Shown: positions 6,749 through 14,529 of the stretch, piece by piece | How the letters are laid out: every line of letters starts with the position of its first letter | Numbering within the stretch: the stretch's first letter is position 1 | Origin: a virus | Strand: one strand, 5' to 3' | Virus record (IMG/VR): IMGVR_UViG_3300044811_000028 | Location: 1-30,086 of that record | DNA: 30,086 nucleotides | Translations under genes and position numbers: made by a program | The notes under the pieces: model-generated | Told to the model about the DNA's origin: nothing | Seen by the model: only the letters and a program-made list of their open reading frames with translations | Database searches by the model: none

Positions 6749-7408
6749 CTATAAACCTAAACTATTAGCATATGAAGTGTTGAGAAAGTCGGCTAATTGA
6801 CCAGTTTTATTATAATACTCTAGGTCTAGATGATTTCCGCTGGTATTTCCAGTTCTTCCACTCAAACCTACCGCTTGCCCCCCTGTCATTATATCAGATG
6901 GTACGTTAATTGAGTTCAGATGAGAAAATCGTAGCTTCTCACCCGTATCAACATTTTGCACATATACAGAATTACCATATCCAGAATTCTCATTGTCTCC
7001 TATATACCCCGACTTTGCCCCATTAAACGCACTAAGTACCTTCCAATTACCATTTGGCAGAAAAATAGGAGTATTAGCAGGAACGCCGATATCTACTCCA
7101 CTATTAACCCCATTGCTGAATCTTTCAATACCTGGATTATAATTTCCGAATTGTTGTGTTATTGGATAGCCTTTTAGTGAGCTAGGATTATGTATGGAAG
7201 AATCAGTACTAATTCCTAAAGAAGAATTAACCGCATTTGCGGACTGTTGCTTAGAAAGCTCAAGAGCTATTTGAACAGGATCAACGCCAATAGTCTTTGC
7301 AGCTTCGTTAAATGCCATCTGCTGACCTTGATTCATATTATCTCCACCCAAATTCTGATAGATCTTTTCGGCGGTAGATCTGAGGGCTGGATTAGCTGTG
7401 TTGTCCAT
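6749..7408 (-). CDS. M23-like (LytM-fold) peptidase or transglycosylase-like virion protein with altered metal site
   Basis: Residues 1-75 are helical and polar. Residues 80-210 are an M23 domain: GYPITQQFG, GVDIGVPANTPIFLP, GYGNSVYVQN, LRFSHL and TGNTSGNHLDLEYY. In canonical M23 enzymes zinc is bound by His, Asp and the second His of HxH. Here the first is Asn102, Asp106 is kept, His163 and His193 are kept, and the last is Asp195 (HLD, not HLH). I recall similar HLDLEYY variants in other phages, so the change may be a family feature. It may remodel peptidoglycan during infection or be a structural relic. A strong GGAGGATATC ribosome site precedes the ATG, and TAATG overlaps the upstream stop. 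Confidence 0.7.
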   Translation of the reverse strand: MDNTANPALRSTAEKIYQNLGGDNMNQGQQMAFNEAAKTIGVDPVQIALELSKQQSANAVNSSLGISTDSSIHNPSSLKGYPITQQFGNYNPGIERFSNGVNSGVDIGVPANTPIFLPNGNWKVLSAFNGAKSGYIGDNENSGYGNSVYVQNVDTGEKLRFSHLNSINVPSDIMTGGQAVGLSGRTGNTSGNHLDLEYYNKTGQLADFLNTSYANSLGL

Positions 7409-8151
7409 TATTGATATCCTCCAAGTTGTTTAGCCAAACTTGCAATACTTGAATTATTAGCACCATTAATACTATTAGCAAAAGCATTCCAATAATTACC
7501 ATACGATTGATTATATGGCACTTGGCTTTGTGCAGCCTGTGCCTGTGCCGCAGCAAGGGCATTTTGTGCAGTAATCGAGCTTGCTTGGTTCTGCAAATTC
7601 TGGTATCCCTGCGCTGTTGAGGCTCCTTGTACACCACTTGCATAGGCATTCTCAGGATTTCCTGCTTGTAATTGTGCGATATGCAGAGCCAAAGCCTGTG
7701 TATCAGCAATTGATCCTGCATTCGCATTAGCAGTCAAACCTGCATACTGCGTATCAATAGGAGTCAAGGAGTCAACCATTTGCTGTTGATAGACACCGGA
7801 AGTAGGTAAGATACCCCGTTGCCCAAGTTCGTTATTAGTAGCACGAGTCTGTCGATTGGTATCAAGCTGTTGATTTCCTTTGATCGAATTAACAAGCTGT
7901 GTATATTTATCCTGAAGGCCTGGTTGTTGGGTTTGCAGGTTAGCAACAACGGGAGCATTGGCAGTTTTCTGAAAATCAAGATATTTCTGTGCTTGGTAGA
8001 TGGGATCGGAGTTTTGTTTATTCTCAGCATATTGTCGATTCTGTGCTCCATATTGCCCTTCAAAATAGTTGTCATCCCAAATACCACTATTAGGATTAAT
8101 ACCATACTGCTTTCCGGTTGCGGGGTTGATTGAAGTTGCTTTAATATCCAT
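7408..8151 (-). CDS. Gln/Asn/Ala-rich virion protein, probably internal or ejection protein, 247 aa
   Basis: The sequence starts MDIKATSINPATGKQYGINP and has an extended Q-rich segment (YEGQYGAQNRQYAENKQ region, about 30-50). A long Ala/Gln helix follows (about 150-215, for example NALAAAQAQAAQSQVPYNQS). Low-complexity helical composition like this is typical of phage internal or tail-associated proteins. I prefer ATG 8151. An in-frame TTG at 8160 would add three residues. It is the first gene after the 8198-8226 promoter-hairpin unit. Its function is not recognisable from motifs. Confidence 0.58.
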   Translation of the reverse strand: MDIKATSINPATGKQYGINPNSGIWDDNYFEGQYGAQNRQYAENKQNSDPIYQAQKYLDFQKTANAPVVANLQTQQPGLQDKYTQLVNSIKGNQQLDTNRQTRATNNELGQRGILPTSGVYQQQMVDSLTPIDTQYAGLTANANAGSIADTQALALHIAQLQAGNPENAYASGVQGASTAQGYQNLQNQASSITAQNALAAAQAQAAQSQVPYNQSYGNYWNAFANSINGANNSSIASLAKQLGGYQ

Positions 8152-8162
8152 AAAATGCAAAA

Positions 8163-8226
8163 ACCCCGCACGTAGCGAGGTCTTGATCCTTACCTTTTAA
8201 TATATGCTTTTACAGACATTTTGTCA
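8163..8226 (-). promoter_or_regulatory. Promoter with promoter-proximal hairpin (copy 1)
   Basis: The -35 TTGACA (8226-8221), a 17-bp spacer and the -10 TATATT (8203-8198) are present. Nine bases later comes GGATCAAGACC, then a hairpin CCTCGC-TACGT-GCGGGG (8179-8163) and TTTT. The 7408-8151 gene starts about 12 bases further on. The T run is shorter than in the other copies. This may act as an intrinsic terminator/attenuator or as a 5'-end stabiliser. Confidence 0.75.
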
Positions 8227-8230
8227 ATTT

Positions 8231-8788
8231 CTATGAAGTACTGGTGACAAGCAGACCATTCGAGAATGAGAGCGTTCCAAATGTTGTTACCGATCCCGAA
8301 TAATTTACGGTCTTTACATAAGCAATCGTTGTCCCAATCCCGACCGAACCACTTGTTTGATAGACTGATGGATTAAGTGTACCTCCACTCAAAGCAGGAG
8401 TACCAATAACCGAATTAGCAATCGTTCCTCCTTTAAAGAGTGATGTCCCATGCACACCACCACTTAGTGTGCCAGAAAGTGCTGGCGTTCCTGCTAGGAT
8501 GATATTTGAATAGGTTCCTGTAGCTACAGTATTAGCAATTAAAGAACCAAGAATCGTCACAACCCCCGTATCAGGGTTATAGGTAAGAATTTTAGTACCT
8601 CCTGTCGAATCATAGAGAGTCAGAACTCCTCCTGCTGTTGTATTGACCGTTCCTTTAGAAATAACATTAGGCTGGGAAAAAGGATTGTATTCAAACTGTA
8701 GATCTTGCTCAAGTGCCGAAATAAAGTTTCTACGAACGACAAAACCATCGGTAGGCTGCATATATTGATTAAGTTTTGGTGCTTTCAT
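8231..8788 (-). CDS. Beta-rich, Gly/Thr-rich tail fibre- or tail-tip-like protein, 185 aa
   Basis: The N-terminus (1-45) is mixed and may be an anchor (MKAPKLNQYMQPTDGFVVRR). The rest is repetitive beta-type sequence rich in Gly, Thr and Ser, with near-repeats such as AGTPALSGTLSGG and IGTPALSGGTLNP, typical of trimeric fibre shafts. It overlaps the nozzle-like gene upstream by ATGA, which ties it to the tail. No receptor-binding or lyase domain is seen. It could be a short tail spike or a tail-tip protein. Confidence 0.55.
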   Translation of the reverse strand: MKAPKLNQYMQPTDGFVVRRNFISALEQDLQFEYNPFSQPNVISKGTVNTTAGGVLTLYDSTGGTKILTYNPDTGVVTILGSLIANTVATGTYSNIILAGTPALSGTLSGGVHGTSLFKGGTIANSVIGTPALSGGTLNPSVYQTSGSVGIGTTIAYVKTVNYSGSVTTFGTLSFSNGLLVTSTS

Positions 8789-10203
8789 TGTGCGGGAACT
8801 ATTACTGCATCAATCCCAATCCCATAACAGGTATATGAAGGATCGCGTGAATTATCAGTTATTTTAACATACAAGAATCGTGCTCGTTCACCATTACGGA
8901 AACGATAATACACAACGCCCTCTTTAGCAGGCCCGACTGTTTGCCACTTCTTATTTTCCTTGATATATGTCTCACTTGTTGCAACTTCAATCGTTGCCCC
9001 ACATCCAGGATTGAAGAATCCCCACAAAATACGCCATTCCTTTTGTAGTAGGGGATTGCCAAAATCAAACATTAATTCAAGAATTGATTCAATCGGTTGT
9101 CCATTATCACTCGTTGCTGTTCCTTGGTACTGCATTACCTGTCCCGATGCATTACCAAAGATTAACTGTGTATTACTGTTAAGATCACGATAAGAGCGCA
9201 TGGCTGTAGGAAAATCAGCAAATGACCAGTTCGTAAATTCATTCTTCTGAAAATTGTATTTAATAATAGCGTTAGGGACAGTTTCATTGGTAAAATCATC
9301 AGTCATCGATCCCACAGCACAAAGATAATCATAATAATGTACTGTTGCAGGTGCTGAGCCAAAAGATGTTCCAGCAATTTGGGACCCAAGATTATTTTGA
9401 AAAAACCGATAAATAGGATTTGAGATAAGTTCTGGTTGATCCCCCGCTGAGGTGAAAATTCCCTTTTCATTTAACCAGAAGCCATTTGCTTCAACAGATC
9501 CATAGGAATAGGGCGAGGAAAGTCCCATATTTGAAGACATATCGATGAGATTGTACCCATCCCATTTAAACATATTACGACTTGCCTTTGAGATCATTAA
9601 ACGGTTATTAAGTTTGAATAACTTATTTGGTAATCCGCGCCCTGGTATGGTTAACGAAGAACTATCACTCGTACCTGATGTCTGCCAATTCGTCGGATCA
9701 TTTGTGACGGAAAACGTCATTTGTGACGAGGTTCCTGTAATATAGATTCTATTTTGATATTGATCAATAAATTCACCAGCCGGAGCAAGTGACGTATCAG
9801 TAAATGAGGTGCCATTAGTACTATGCCGTGTTGTGCCACCGCTTTGGGAAATAATTAAGGTATTATTTAATACTGCTTGTCCAACATGAGAACCAGGAGT
9901 AATCGTACCATTACCACAAATAGACCAAGCACCTGTTCCATTTACTGAATAATACAGAAGAGATCCAGAAGCGCGGTAAAGATTCATGGTTCCGGCTGCA
10001 TCAGGTACCCAATCAAAGAGCGTTGTTATTGAGGAAGTATCAGGAGTTCCAAGAAAGGAAACATACCCTGATCTCTTATTCTTTGCTTGATAAGGGGATG
10101 AATCGACGTTGACAGCGCGAATGATCTGCCCATCGCTTTGGGAATCCATTAAAGGATTGGTATAGAGATTTAATCCTCCAAGGGAGCTTGTAAATTGTGC
10201 CAT
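8785..10203 (-). CDS. Beta-propeller tail nozzle/hub-like protein, 472 aa
   Basis: Residues 1-60 have the start typical of short-tail nozzle proteins (GGLNLYTNPLMDSQSDGQII, then NKRSGYVSF). Repeated beta blades follow, with motifs such as LFDWVPDAAGTMNLY, NGTGAWSICGNGT, FIDQYQNRIYITG, LFKLNNRLMISK and MFKWDGYNLID. The C-terminus is beta-rich and may be a sandwich. This pattern fits tail tubular protein B/P22 gp10-like nozzle or stabilisation proteins, which close the portal-adaptor channel. It follows the adaptor-like gene directly (TGATATG). The class is known from podoviruses. The exact equivalence is inference. Confidence 0.68.
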   Translation of the reverse strand: MAQFTSSLGGLNLYTNPLMDSQSDGQIIRAVNVDSSPYQAKNKRSGYVSFLGTPDTSSITTLFDWVPDAAGTMNLYRASGSLLYYSVNGTGAWSICGNGTITPGSHVGQAVLNNTLIISQSGGTTRHSTNGTSFTDTSLAPAGEFIDQYQNRIYITGTSSQMTFSVTNDPTNWQTSGTSDSSSLTIPGRGLPNKLFKLNNRLMISKASRNMFKWDGYNLIDMSSNMGLSSPYSYGSVEANGFWLNEKGIFTSAGDQPELISNPIYRFFQNNLGSQIAGTSFGSAPATVHYYDYLCAVGSMTDDFTNETVPNAIIKYNFQKNEFTNWSFADFPTAMRSYRDLNSNTQLIFGNASGQVMQYQGTATSDNGQPIESILELMFDFGNPLLQKEWRILWGFFNPGCGATIEVATSETYIKENKKWQTVGPAKEGVVYYRFRNGERARFLYVKITDNSRDPSYTCYGIGIDAVIVPAQ

Positions 10204-10204
10204 A

Positions 10205-11344
10205 TCAGTACCACCCTATATCGCTATCTGAAGCTGATTCAACGATATCCATCATGGAACTTGACGATACGTTACGTGGGGCAATTTGAGTTTTAAACAT
10301 CGCAAGCTGTGCGGCGGCTGATGCTTCATAGGGGCTAGCTTCCTGATGCTTATTATCTTTATGTAAACTCATTGCATTACCATAATCAATAAAAGACTTG
10401 GTAAACGACTGCATAGGTATGGGGAGTTCATCGGTATCATTTACAAGCATTGGAGTTTGCTTGTAATATTCAACAACAAAGGTTCCTGCGGCCTCTGAAG
10501 GCTTACGTCCGATGACAGTATCACCCTGCATATAATAGAAGGGTTCAAGTGTTGTGAATATTCTGGTAGGTGAAAACGAGTTTGAATCCATCTTATTTGC
10601 GGTATAGGTTCCTGAGGCATCAACAAGCCATACGCGTTTAAATCCTCCTCGAAAATCTGTAGCGGTCATGGTGCCAAGCTCAATATTCGTCGCAAAAGCA
10701 ATTGTTGTTGTCCCTAATCCATAATCCTCATTTACATCAACCTGTGCGTTATGCATCATCTGAAGCCACTCGTTTGTAAAGTTATCAATATCACCGTCTA
10801 ACAGATAGTCAGAATTATATAGTCTGCCCCGAACTCTTTCCCGTATCTTAGCCAAGGAATAAAATGAGAACCCAGCAGGAGTAATCCAGTCACTTTCAGT
10901 TGTTGTTGAACCAAGTACGGAGTTTCTAAAATAGGTCTTGTACGCATATGATGTCGTCCCTGACGTATGATCAAACATCGTATATTGTGCATTTGGTTGA
11001 ATCGTCACTGTTCCATTGGTAATCGGTAATGCAACCCCTCCTGTTCCCGTTGTTGATACTTCAAAGACGATCTGATCATATTTAATGCCATAAAGAGGAG
11101 TATCTGAGGGATGTTCAAATAAGGTATTAGCAGTTAGTGTTCCTGCTGTGCCAGATGGATTTGCTGTTCCTAAGACAACAATCTCTGATTGTGGAATCCC
11201 TGTTGCTCCAACTTGGACAGCCCACGAGGGTTGCATCTGGTCAGCGTTCTTCCAACGCATCACATTAGTACCTGCAACCTCAGGATAGGTTGTATAGGTA
11301 TATGGTGCTTGTTCTGGAAGTAAGTTTCGTGTTTGAATTAGCAT
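10205..11344 (-). CDS. Head-tail adaptor-like protein with N-terminal beta domain, 379 aa
   Basis: The first 150 residues are beta-rich (for example VQVGATGIPQSEIVVLGTAN). From about 165 the sequence becomes mixed and helical with IRERVRGRL, then FTNEWLQMMHNAQVDVNEDYG. It ends with a helical region rich in aromatic and charged residues (SFTKSFIDYGNAMSLHKDNK, then EASAAAQLAMFKTQI). The helical and beta mix after residue 165, followed by a long C-terminal helix, resembles P22 gp4/T7 gp11-type adaptors that bind the portal underside. Position between virion proteins and the nozzle-like gene supports it. The N-terminal beta domain is an addition. Confidence 0.58.
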   Translation of the reverse strand: MLIQTRNLLPEQAPYTYTTYPEVAGTNVMRWKNADQMQPSWAVQVGATGIPQSEIVVLGTANPSGTAGTLTANTLFEHPSDTPLYGIKYDQIVFEVSTTGTGGVALPITNGTVTIQPNAQYTMFDHTSGTTSYAYKTYFRNSVLGSTTTESDWITPAGFSFYSLAKIRERVRGRLYNSDYLLDGDIDNFTNEWLQMMHNAQVDVNEDYGLGTTTIAFATNIELGTMTATDFRGGFKRVWLVDASGTYTANKMDSNSFSPTRIFTTLEPFYYMQGDTVIGRKPSEAAGTFVVEYYKQTPMLVNDTDELPIPMQSFTKSFIDYGNAMSLHKDNKHQEASPYEASAAAQLAMFKTQIAPRNVSSSSMMDIVESASDSDIGWY

Positions 11345-11348
11345 AGTA

Positions 11349-12038
11349 TTACCAATATTTTGAATTAGTCGTGAGTCCCGGTCTACTTGGAAAGAAATTA
11401 AGTTCTACCGCTATTGCACCCAAATGATCTCCGCCCGAACCCGTAAACGTAGCGCTTGGTGTTGTATTATTATCAGGTCGCCACATTGATTCGATATCCC
11501 AATTAGGAGTCGAAACAGGTGCTTCCCCAAGTTCTGTATACCCAGCACCTGGAACCACATCATTTGTGGCATCTTTAGCAACAACAGAGAAAACTCCATT
11601 AGAGACACTTGCAAAAGCCCCAAGCGTTATTGAATAACTTGCTCCATTTGTATTTGTTGTTGCATTTTGAACAATTGCATCAGTTCCTCCGACTCCTGTT
11701 GTCTTTGCATTTTCTACTTGTACTACTGACCAACTAAATACTTTTTGTCCTTGTCCGGCAAAGCTAAAAAGTATTGATCCCGCACCTGCACCAATTCCTG
11801 TAAATAACGTGATCCTTCCTACCTCTACCGATGGAATAACTACCGTATTTATTTGACTAAATGTCCACCCGGTAAGACTCAGCGTGGGCACATTTGGTGT
11901 CCCTGCTGCTATCGTTGATGCCATTCCAATAAGCATTACCCGATTAGGAAAAGGCGTTAAACTTCCCGTTGGGAAACTTGTTGCCCCTATATTCCCATTA
12001 TTGGCAGATGTTTCAAGATTAGTTACAGTTACTGGCAT
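11349..12038 (-). CDS. Beta-sandwich (Ig-like/jelly-roll) virion protein, 229 aa
   Basis: The sequence is beta-rich with few charged residues. Its pattern resembles the protein at 20330-21019: an early apolar strand (NRVMLIGMAS), a WTFSQ-type segment, a small-residue strand (ITLFTGIGAGAGSILFSFAG), a SVVQVENAKTTG segment with VGGTDAIVQ, and a Gly/Thr-rich end. Both look like the same secreted-like or virion decoration fold. It lies between the adaptor-like and fibre-like genes. No catalytic motif is seen. Attachment to capsid or tail is inferred. Confidence 0.52.
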   Translation of the reverse strand: MPVTVTNLETSANNGNIGATSFPTGSLTPFPNRVMLIGMASTIAAGTPNVPTLSLTGWTFSQINTVVIPSVEVGRITLFTGIGAGAGSILFSFAGQGQKVFSWSVVQVENAKTTGVGGTDAIVQNATTNTNGASYSITLGAFASVSNGVFSVVAKDATNDVVPGAGYTELGEAPVSTPNWDIESMWRPDNNTTPSATFTGSGGDHLGAIAVELNFFPSRPGLTTNSKYW

Positions 12039-12039
12039 A

Positions 12040-12561
12040 TCACCTCACAAACCCCGTAGCAGTAATACTTAGGGTGTTGTTTGCGCTTTGCTGATAAACA
12101 AGTGCAGATCCTGAAGTTACTGATCCAGGAGTTCTAAAATTAGTTACAAGTCCTCCGTACTGTCCAAAGGAAAGTGTTCCGATAAGCGGTGTCGATGTCC
12201 CTCCCATGCCAATAACCAGTGTCGTAATTGTCCCCGCCGAGATAATGAGGTCAGTAACGAAAATAGCTGATCCTGCTACAGCAGCCTTGATTGTTCCAAG
12301 CGTTGAAGTTCCTGATGTTGTTGTTACGGTAAAGTAGTTTGGGGGAAGTTGTGAAATTGCATCAATAGTACCTAAATCAATCGAGTTAATATATAACTTA
12401 TCTCTAATGCCTAATACTGAACCTACAGTTCCAATTGTTCCCGTAAAGGGACTATCAGAGGATGTACCTTGATTTAAGATAACATGTTGGAACTCATTGG
12501 TTCCAATGGTCGTTGTGCGTATAGAAGTTTGTGTTCCCTGCGTTATGCTTATATTACTCAT
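12040..12561 (-). CDS. Beta-rich fibre- or decoration-like protein, 173 aa
   Basis: The protein is rich in Thr, Gly, Ser and Ile with short strand repeats (TQTSIRTTTIGTNEF, TIGTVGSVLGI). It ends with a sandwich-like region similar in pattern to the C-terminus of the 21020-22051 protein (a strand LYINSIDL, later SAIFVTDLIISAGT, GTLSFGQYGG and LVYQQSANNTLSITATGFV). This shared pattern suggests a paralogous head or receptor-binding domain. Its ATG overlaps the stop of the short upstream gene (ATGA). Confidence 0.52.
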   Translation of the reverse strand: MSNISITQGTQTSIRTTTIGTNEFQHVILNQGTSSDSPFTGTIGTVGSVLGIRDKLYINSIDLGTIDAISQLPPNYFTVTTTSGTSTLGTIKAAVAGSAIFVTDLIISAGTITTLVIGMGGTSTPLIGTLSFGQYGGLVTNFRTPGSVTSGSALVYQQSANNTLSITATGFVR

Positions 12562-12755
12562 AATCTTGGTCCTACAAAGTTCATCGTAGTACTATAGGTA
12601 ATACTCAGCAAGAGCCCCATCGGCTCGCCTTTACGAATTGTTTTATTTTCCAAGTAGGTCGTTGTGGTATCCGTCATTCGACTGCCTTGGTTGGCAGGAC
12701 GTGTCGTAAGTACTGCCTGATTCTTTGGTTTGGTAGTAATAATTGAGGTAGACAT
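12558..12755 (-). CDS. Small Thr-rich protein, 65 aa, first gene after a promoter-hairpin unit
   Basis: The 65 residues include a Thr/Lys/Pro-rich start (MSTSIITTKPKNQAVLTTRP) and a beta-like end (MGLLLSITYSTTMNFVGPRL). No family is recognised. It begins directly after the seven-T run of the leader hairpin. The only good ribosome site, GGAGG (12791-12787), lies 31 bases upstream of the ATG but would be 8 bases away if the 23-base hairpin folds out. It overlaps the next fibre-like gene by ATGA, so it is probably a minor virion or coupling peptide. Confidence 0.5.
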   Translation of the reverse strand: MSTSIITTKPKNQAVLTTRPANQGSRMTDTTTTYLENKTIRKGEPMGLLLSITYSTTMNFVGPRL

Positions 12756-12760
12756 AAAAA

Positions 12761-12824
12761 AAGACCAAAACCGCCTAGGTCTTGATCCTCCTTTGATATT
12801 ATGCCTTTTTCGCTGTTATGTCAA
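12761..12824 (-). promoter_or_regulatory. Promoter with promoter-proximal hairpin and T7 run (copy 2)
   Basis: The -35 TTGACA (12824-12819), a 17-bp spacer and the -10 TAATAT (12801-12796) are present. Then come CAAAGGAGGATCAAGACC, a stem AAGACC/GGTCTT (12783-12778 with 12766-12761) and seven T (12762-12756) that touch the ATG. The -35 lies in the 3' end of the glycosyltransferase gene. Confidence 0.8.
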
Positions 12825-13779
12825 CTTGTGGTACTCCAAGAAGTTCTGTCTGAAGATCCGTAAGATATGGAATCCATTGCTTTTCAACGATCTTATCAAT
12901 GCTATAGTTATCAACAATCCAGGCACGACAGCTCGTAGAGATCTTATTTTCATCCTTTTTCACCTTTTCATACAGAATCTCCATTTTTGCATTAAGTGAT
13001 TCAGGATCAGGGAAGTAGATATATCCCCCACCAGCTGTCCATAATTTGAACTTAGATTCGCAAATCTCGCCTGTCTTTCCCTCAATAACAAGCTCCGGCT
13101 GTGAATGGCAATTATTAACGATTACAGGCGTCCCTGCTGCCTGTGCTTCAGCGATTACAAGACCAAACCCCTCGGTAGTTGATGCATGTAAGATTACATC
13201 ACAACAATTAAGCCATTGATTTACAATGTTGGGATCACCGTGGATAACCGACATATATATATTTGGGGTTATTAATCGATCATGAATACCAAGATGTTGC
13301 GCATATGCAGGAATATCAAAGCCACCACCTTGATTAAACTGGTAGAAAAACATTGCCTCAGGGTGGGTTTTGGCAAAGATTGCGAATGCATCAAGTGCCT
13401 GTTGCCATCCCTTACGAGATACACCATCAGGCTTATTTGCACCAATCATGCCAAAAATAAACTTATCTTGTGGAAAGTGTAGCTCTTCTCGTACTTTTCT
13501 CTTATCAAGTGGTTTAAAGACATTGGTATCCACCCCTTCAGGAATCATTGTTGACGCAAACCCATGCTTTGCTAAGGCCTTCTGCCCGAACTTGGAAAAG
13601 GTGATGATCTTATAGGCAAAACGAAGGTTGTTTAGTGTCGATTGGGGGATTTCATCCCGATCAATTGGTGTATACGGAATCCAGTGTTTTAATTGTTGTA
13701 AAAACTGTGGATTGATTGCATGGACATCTTGCATGGAGAAATTCACATCAGCACCAAAATGTTGCCCATGTTCAACCAT
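12799..13779 (-). CDS. Glycosyltransferase family 4 (GT-B fold), main body; N-terminal part is in another frame
   Basis: The 326 visible residues from Met include NFSMQDVHAINP, IITFSKFGQKALAKHGF, FGMIGANKPD-GVSRKGW and the GT4 signature ASTTEGFGLVIAEAQAAGTP, with the E-x7-E type loop that binds the nucleotide sugar. It then has the usual C-terminal helix region. GT4 enzymes transfer a sugar from NDP-sugar with retention. The same frame stays open upstream of 13779 to about 13976 and encodes GT4 N-terminal sequence (SSGYARFTDDW, GWNTRLIAWAGLAGG). However, the start and first 22 residues lie in another frame (13940-14008), so the gene appears frameshifted. The cassette suggests glycan decoration of virion or host surface. 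Confidence 0.8.
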   Translation of the reverse strand: MVEHGQHFGADVNFSMQDVHAINPQFLQQLKHWIPYTPIDRDEIPQSTLNNLRFAYKIITFSKFGQKALAKHGFASTMIPEGVDTNVFKPLDKRKVREELHFPQDKFIFGMIGANKPDGVSRKGWQQALDAFAIFAKTHPEAMFFYQFNQGGGFDIPAYAQHLGIHDRLITPNIYMSVIHGDPNIVNQWLNCCDVILHASTTEGFGLVIAEAQAAGTPVIVNNCHSQPELVIEGKTGEICESKFKLWTAGGGYIYFPDPESLNAKMEILYEKVKKDENKISTSCRAWIVDNYSIDKIVEKQWIPYLTDLQTELLGVPQVDITAKKA

Positions 13780-13939
13780 TGCGTCCCCTCCCCAGATATC
13801 ATTTGTTTGTGGATAAGTATAAATCCCTTTATGTTCAATGACTCCCCCTGCGAGTCCAGCCCAGGCGATGAGGCGGGTATTCCAGCCATCTTTAACGATA
13901 CGCTGTGACCAATCATCAGTAAAGCGAGCATAGCCTGAG

Positions 13940-14008
13940 CTAATTAGACCAAACGGAATTTGAACTCCATAAGATTTTTAAATCTCTTCTTTTTGTAGAA
14001 TTGGTCAT
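13940..14008 (-). pseudogene. N-terminal fragment of the GT4 gene, cut off by a frameshift
   Basis: ATG 14008 follows a strong AGGAGGTGGT ribosome site and overlaps the HNH stop as ATGA. It encodes MTNSTKRRDLKILWSSNSVW plus SN and then TAG. The LKILWSSNSVWSN motif is what I expect at the start of phage GT4 proteins, which normally continue into SGYG/SGYA. That continuation (SSGYARF) is present in the +1 frame right after the stop: AAT-T-AGC-TCA. A one-base skip restores a protein of about 402 aa. This may be a mutation, an assembly error or, less likely, recoding. Confidence 0.7.
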
Positions 14009-14529
14009 ATGGCACCACCTCCTCTTCGCATTCTCATATGTAATGAGGCATGCTCTGATGGTGATAGTACCATCAAGTTTCTAATCCGATTATCTAATTT
14101 ATTACCATTAATATGGTGAACGTGTTCTGTTCTTAATAATGTACGATCTAAGTACTTCTCCATCACCAATCTATGCTCTCTTTGAACAATAGAGGATATC
14201 GTTGTTCTCTTATATCCCAGATCTTTTTCTATCCAACCACCCTTATATTTGTAATGATTTTCTCCTTGAATTTGCAAGAATTCAATTCCTTTATTCCAAG
14301 GTCTTATTCCTTTCTTAAACATCGTATCAGCAGATCGTGTATTTTTAAGATCAGGCCTTTTTTTACCAAGCCAGGGCGCTATACCAGTTTTCTTCCCTTT
14401 ATTCCAGGGAAAATGACCTAATTGACCTATTCCCATACATTTCGTACCACAATACTTACCATAACCCTTCTTTATATAAGAAGTTTTGTATTCTTTTTCT
14501 TTTTTACAGATAATGCAATTTATTTTCAT
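14005..14529 (-). CDS. HNH endonuclease with zinc ribbon and NUMOD-like repeats (paralogue of 6199-6747)
   Basis: This 174-aa protein has Cys5, Cys8, Cys27 and Cys31 at the N-terminus. Two PWNKG repeats follow (about 41-45 and 77-81) with GKKRPDLKN between them, then NHYKYKGGW. The HNH core is QREHRLVMEK, HVHHINGNKLDNR (His138-His139), RNLMVLSPSEHASLH (Asn151, His160, His164). All expected HNH residues are present, so it may be active. It sits between two glycosyltransferase genes and overlaps both (ATGA at each junction). The downstream neighbour carries the frameshift. The domain order is the same as in the other HNH gene, which suggests two insertions of one mobile family. Confidence 0.88.
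   Translation of the reverse strand: MKINCIICKKEKEYKTSYIKKGYGKYCGTKCMGIGQLGHFPWNKGKKTGIAPWLGKKRPDLKNTRSADTMFKKGIRPWNKGIEFLQIQGENHYKYKGGWIEKDLGYKRTTISSIVQREHRLVMEKYLDRTLLRTEHVHHINGNKLDNRIRNLMVLSPSEHASLHMRMRRGGGAI

Noticed and set aside
12730-12999. 89-aa open frame on the plus strand across the end of the GT4 gene
   Set aside because: It is antisense to clear GT4 coding sequence, has no promoter or ribosome site and no recognisable motif.
13940-13945. Programmed +1 frameshifting as in prfB
   Set aside because: There is no SD-like stimulator upstream and the AAT-to-ATT slip would pair poorly. Mutation or assembly error is simpler.
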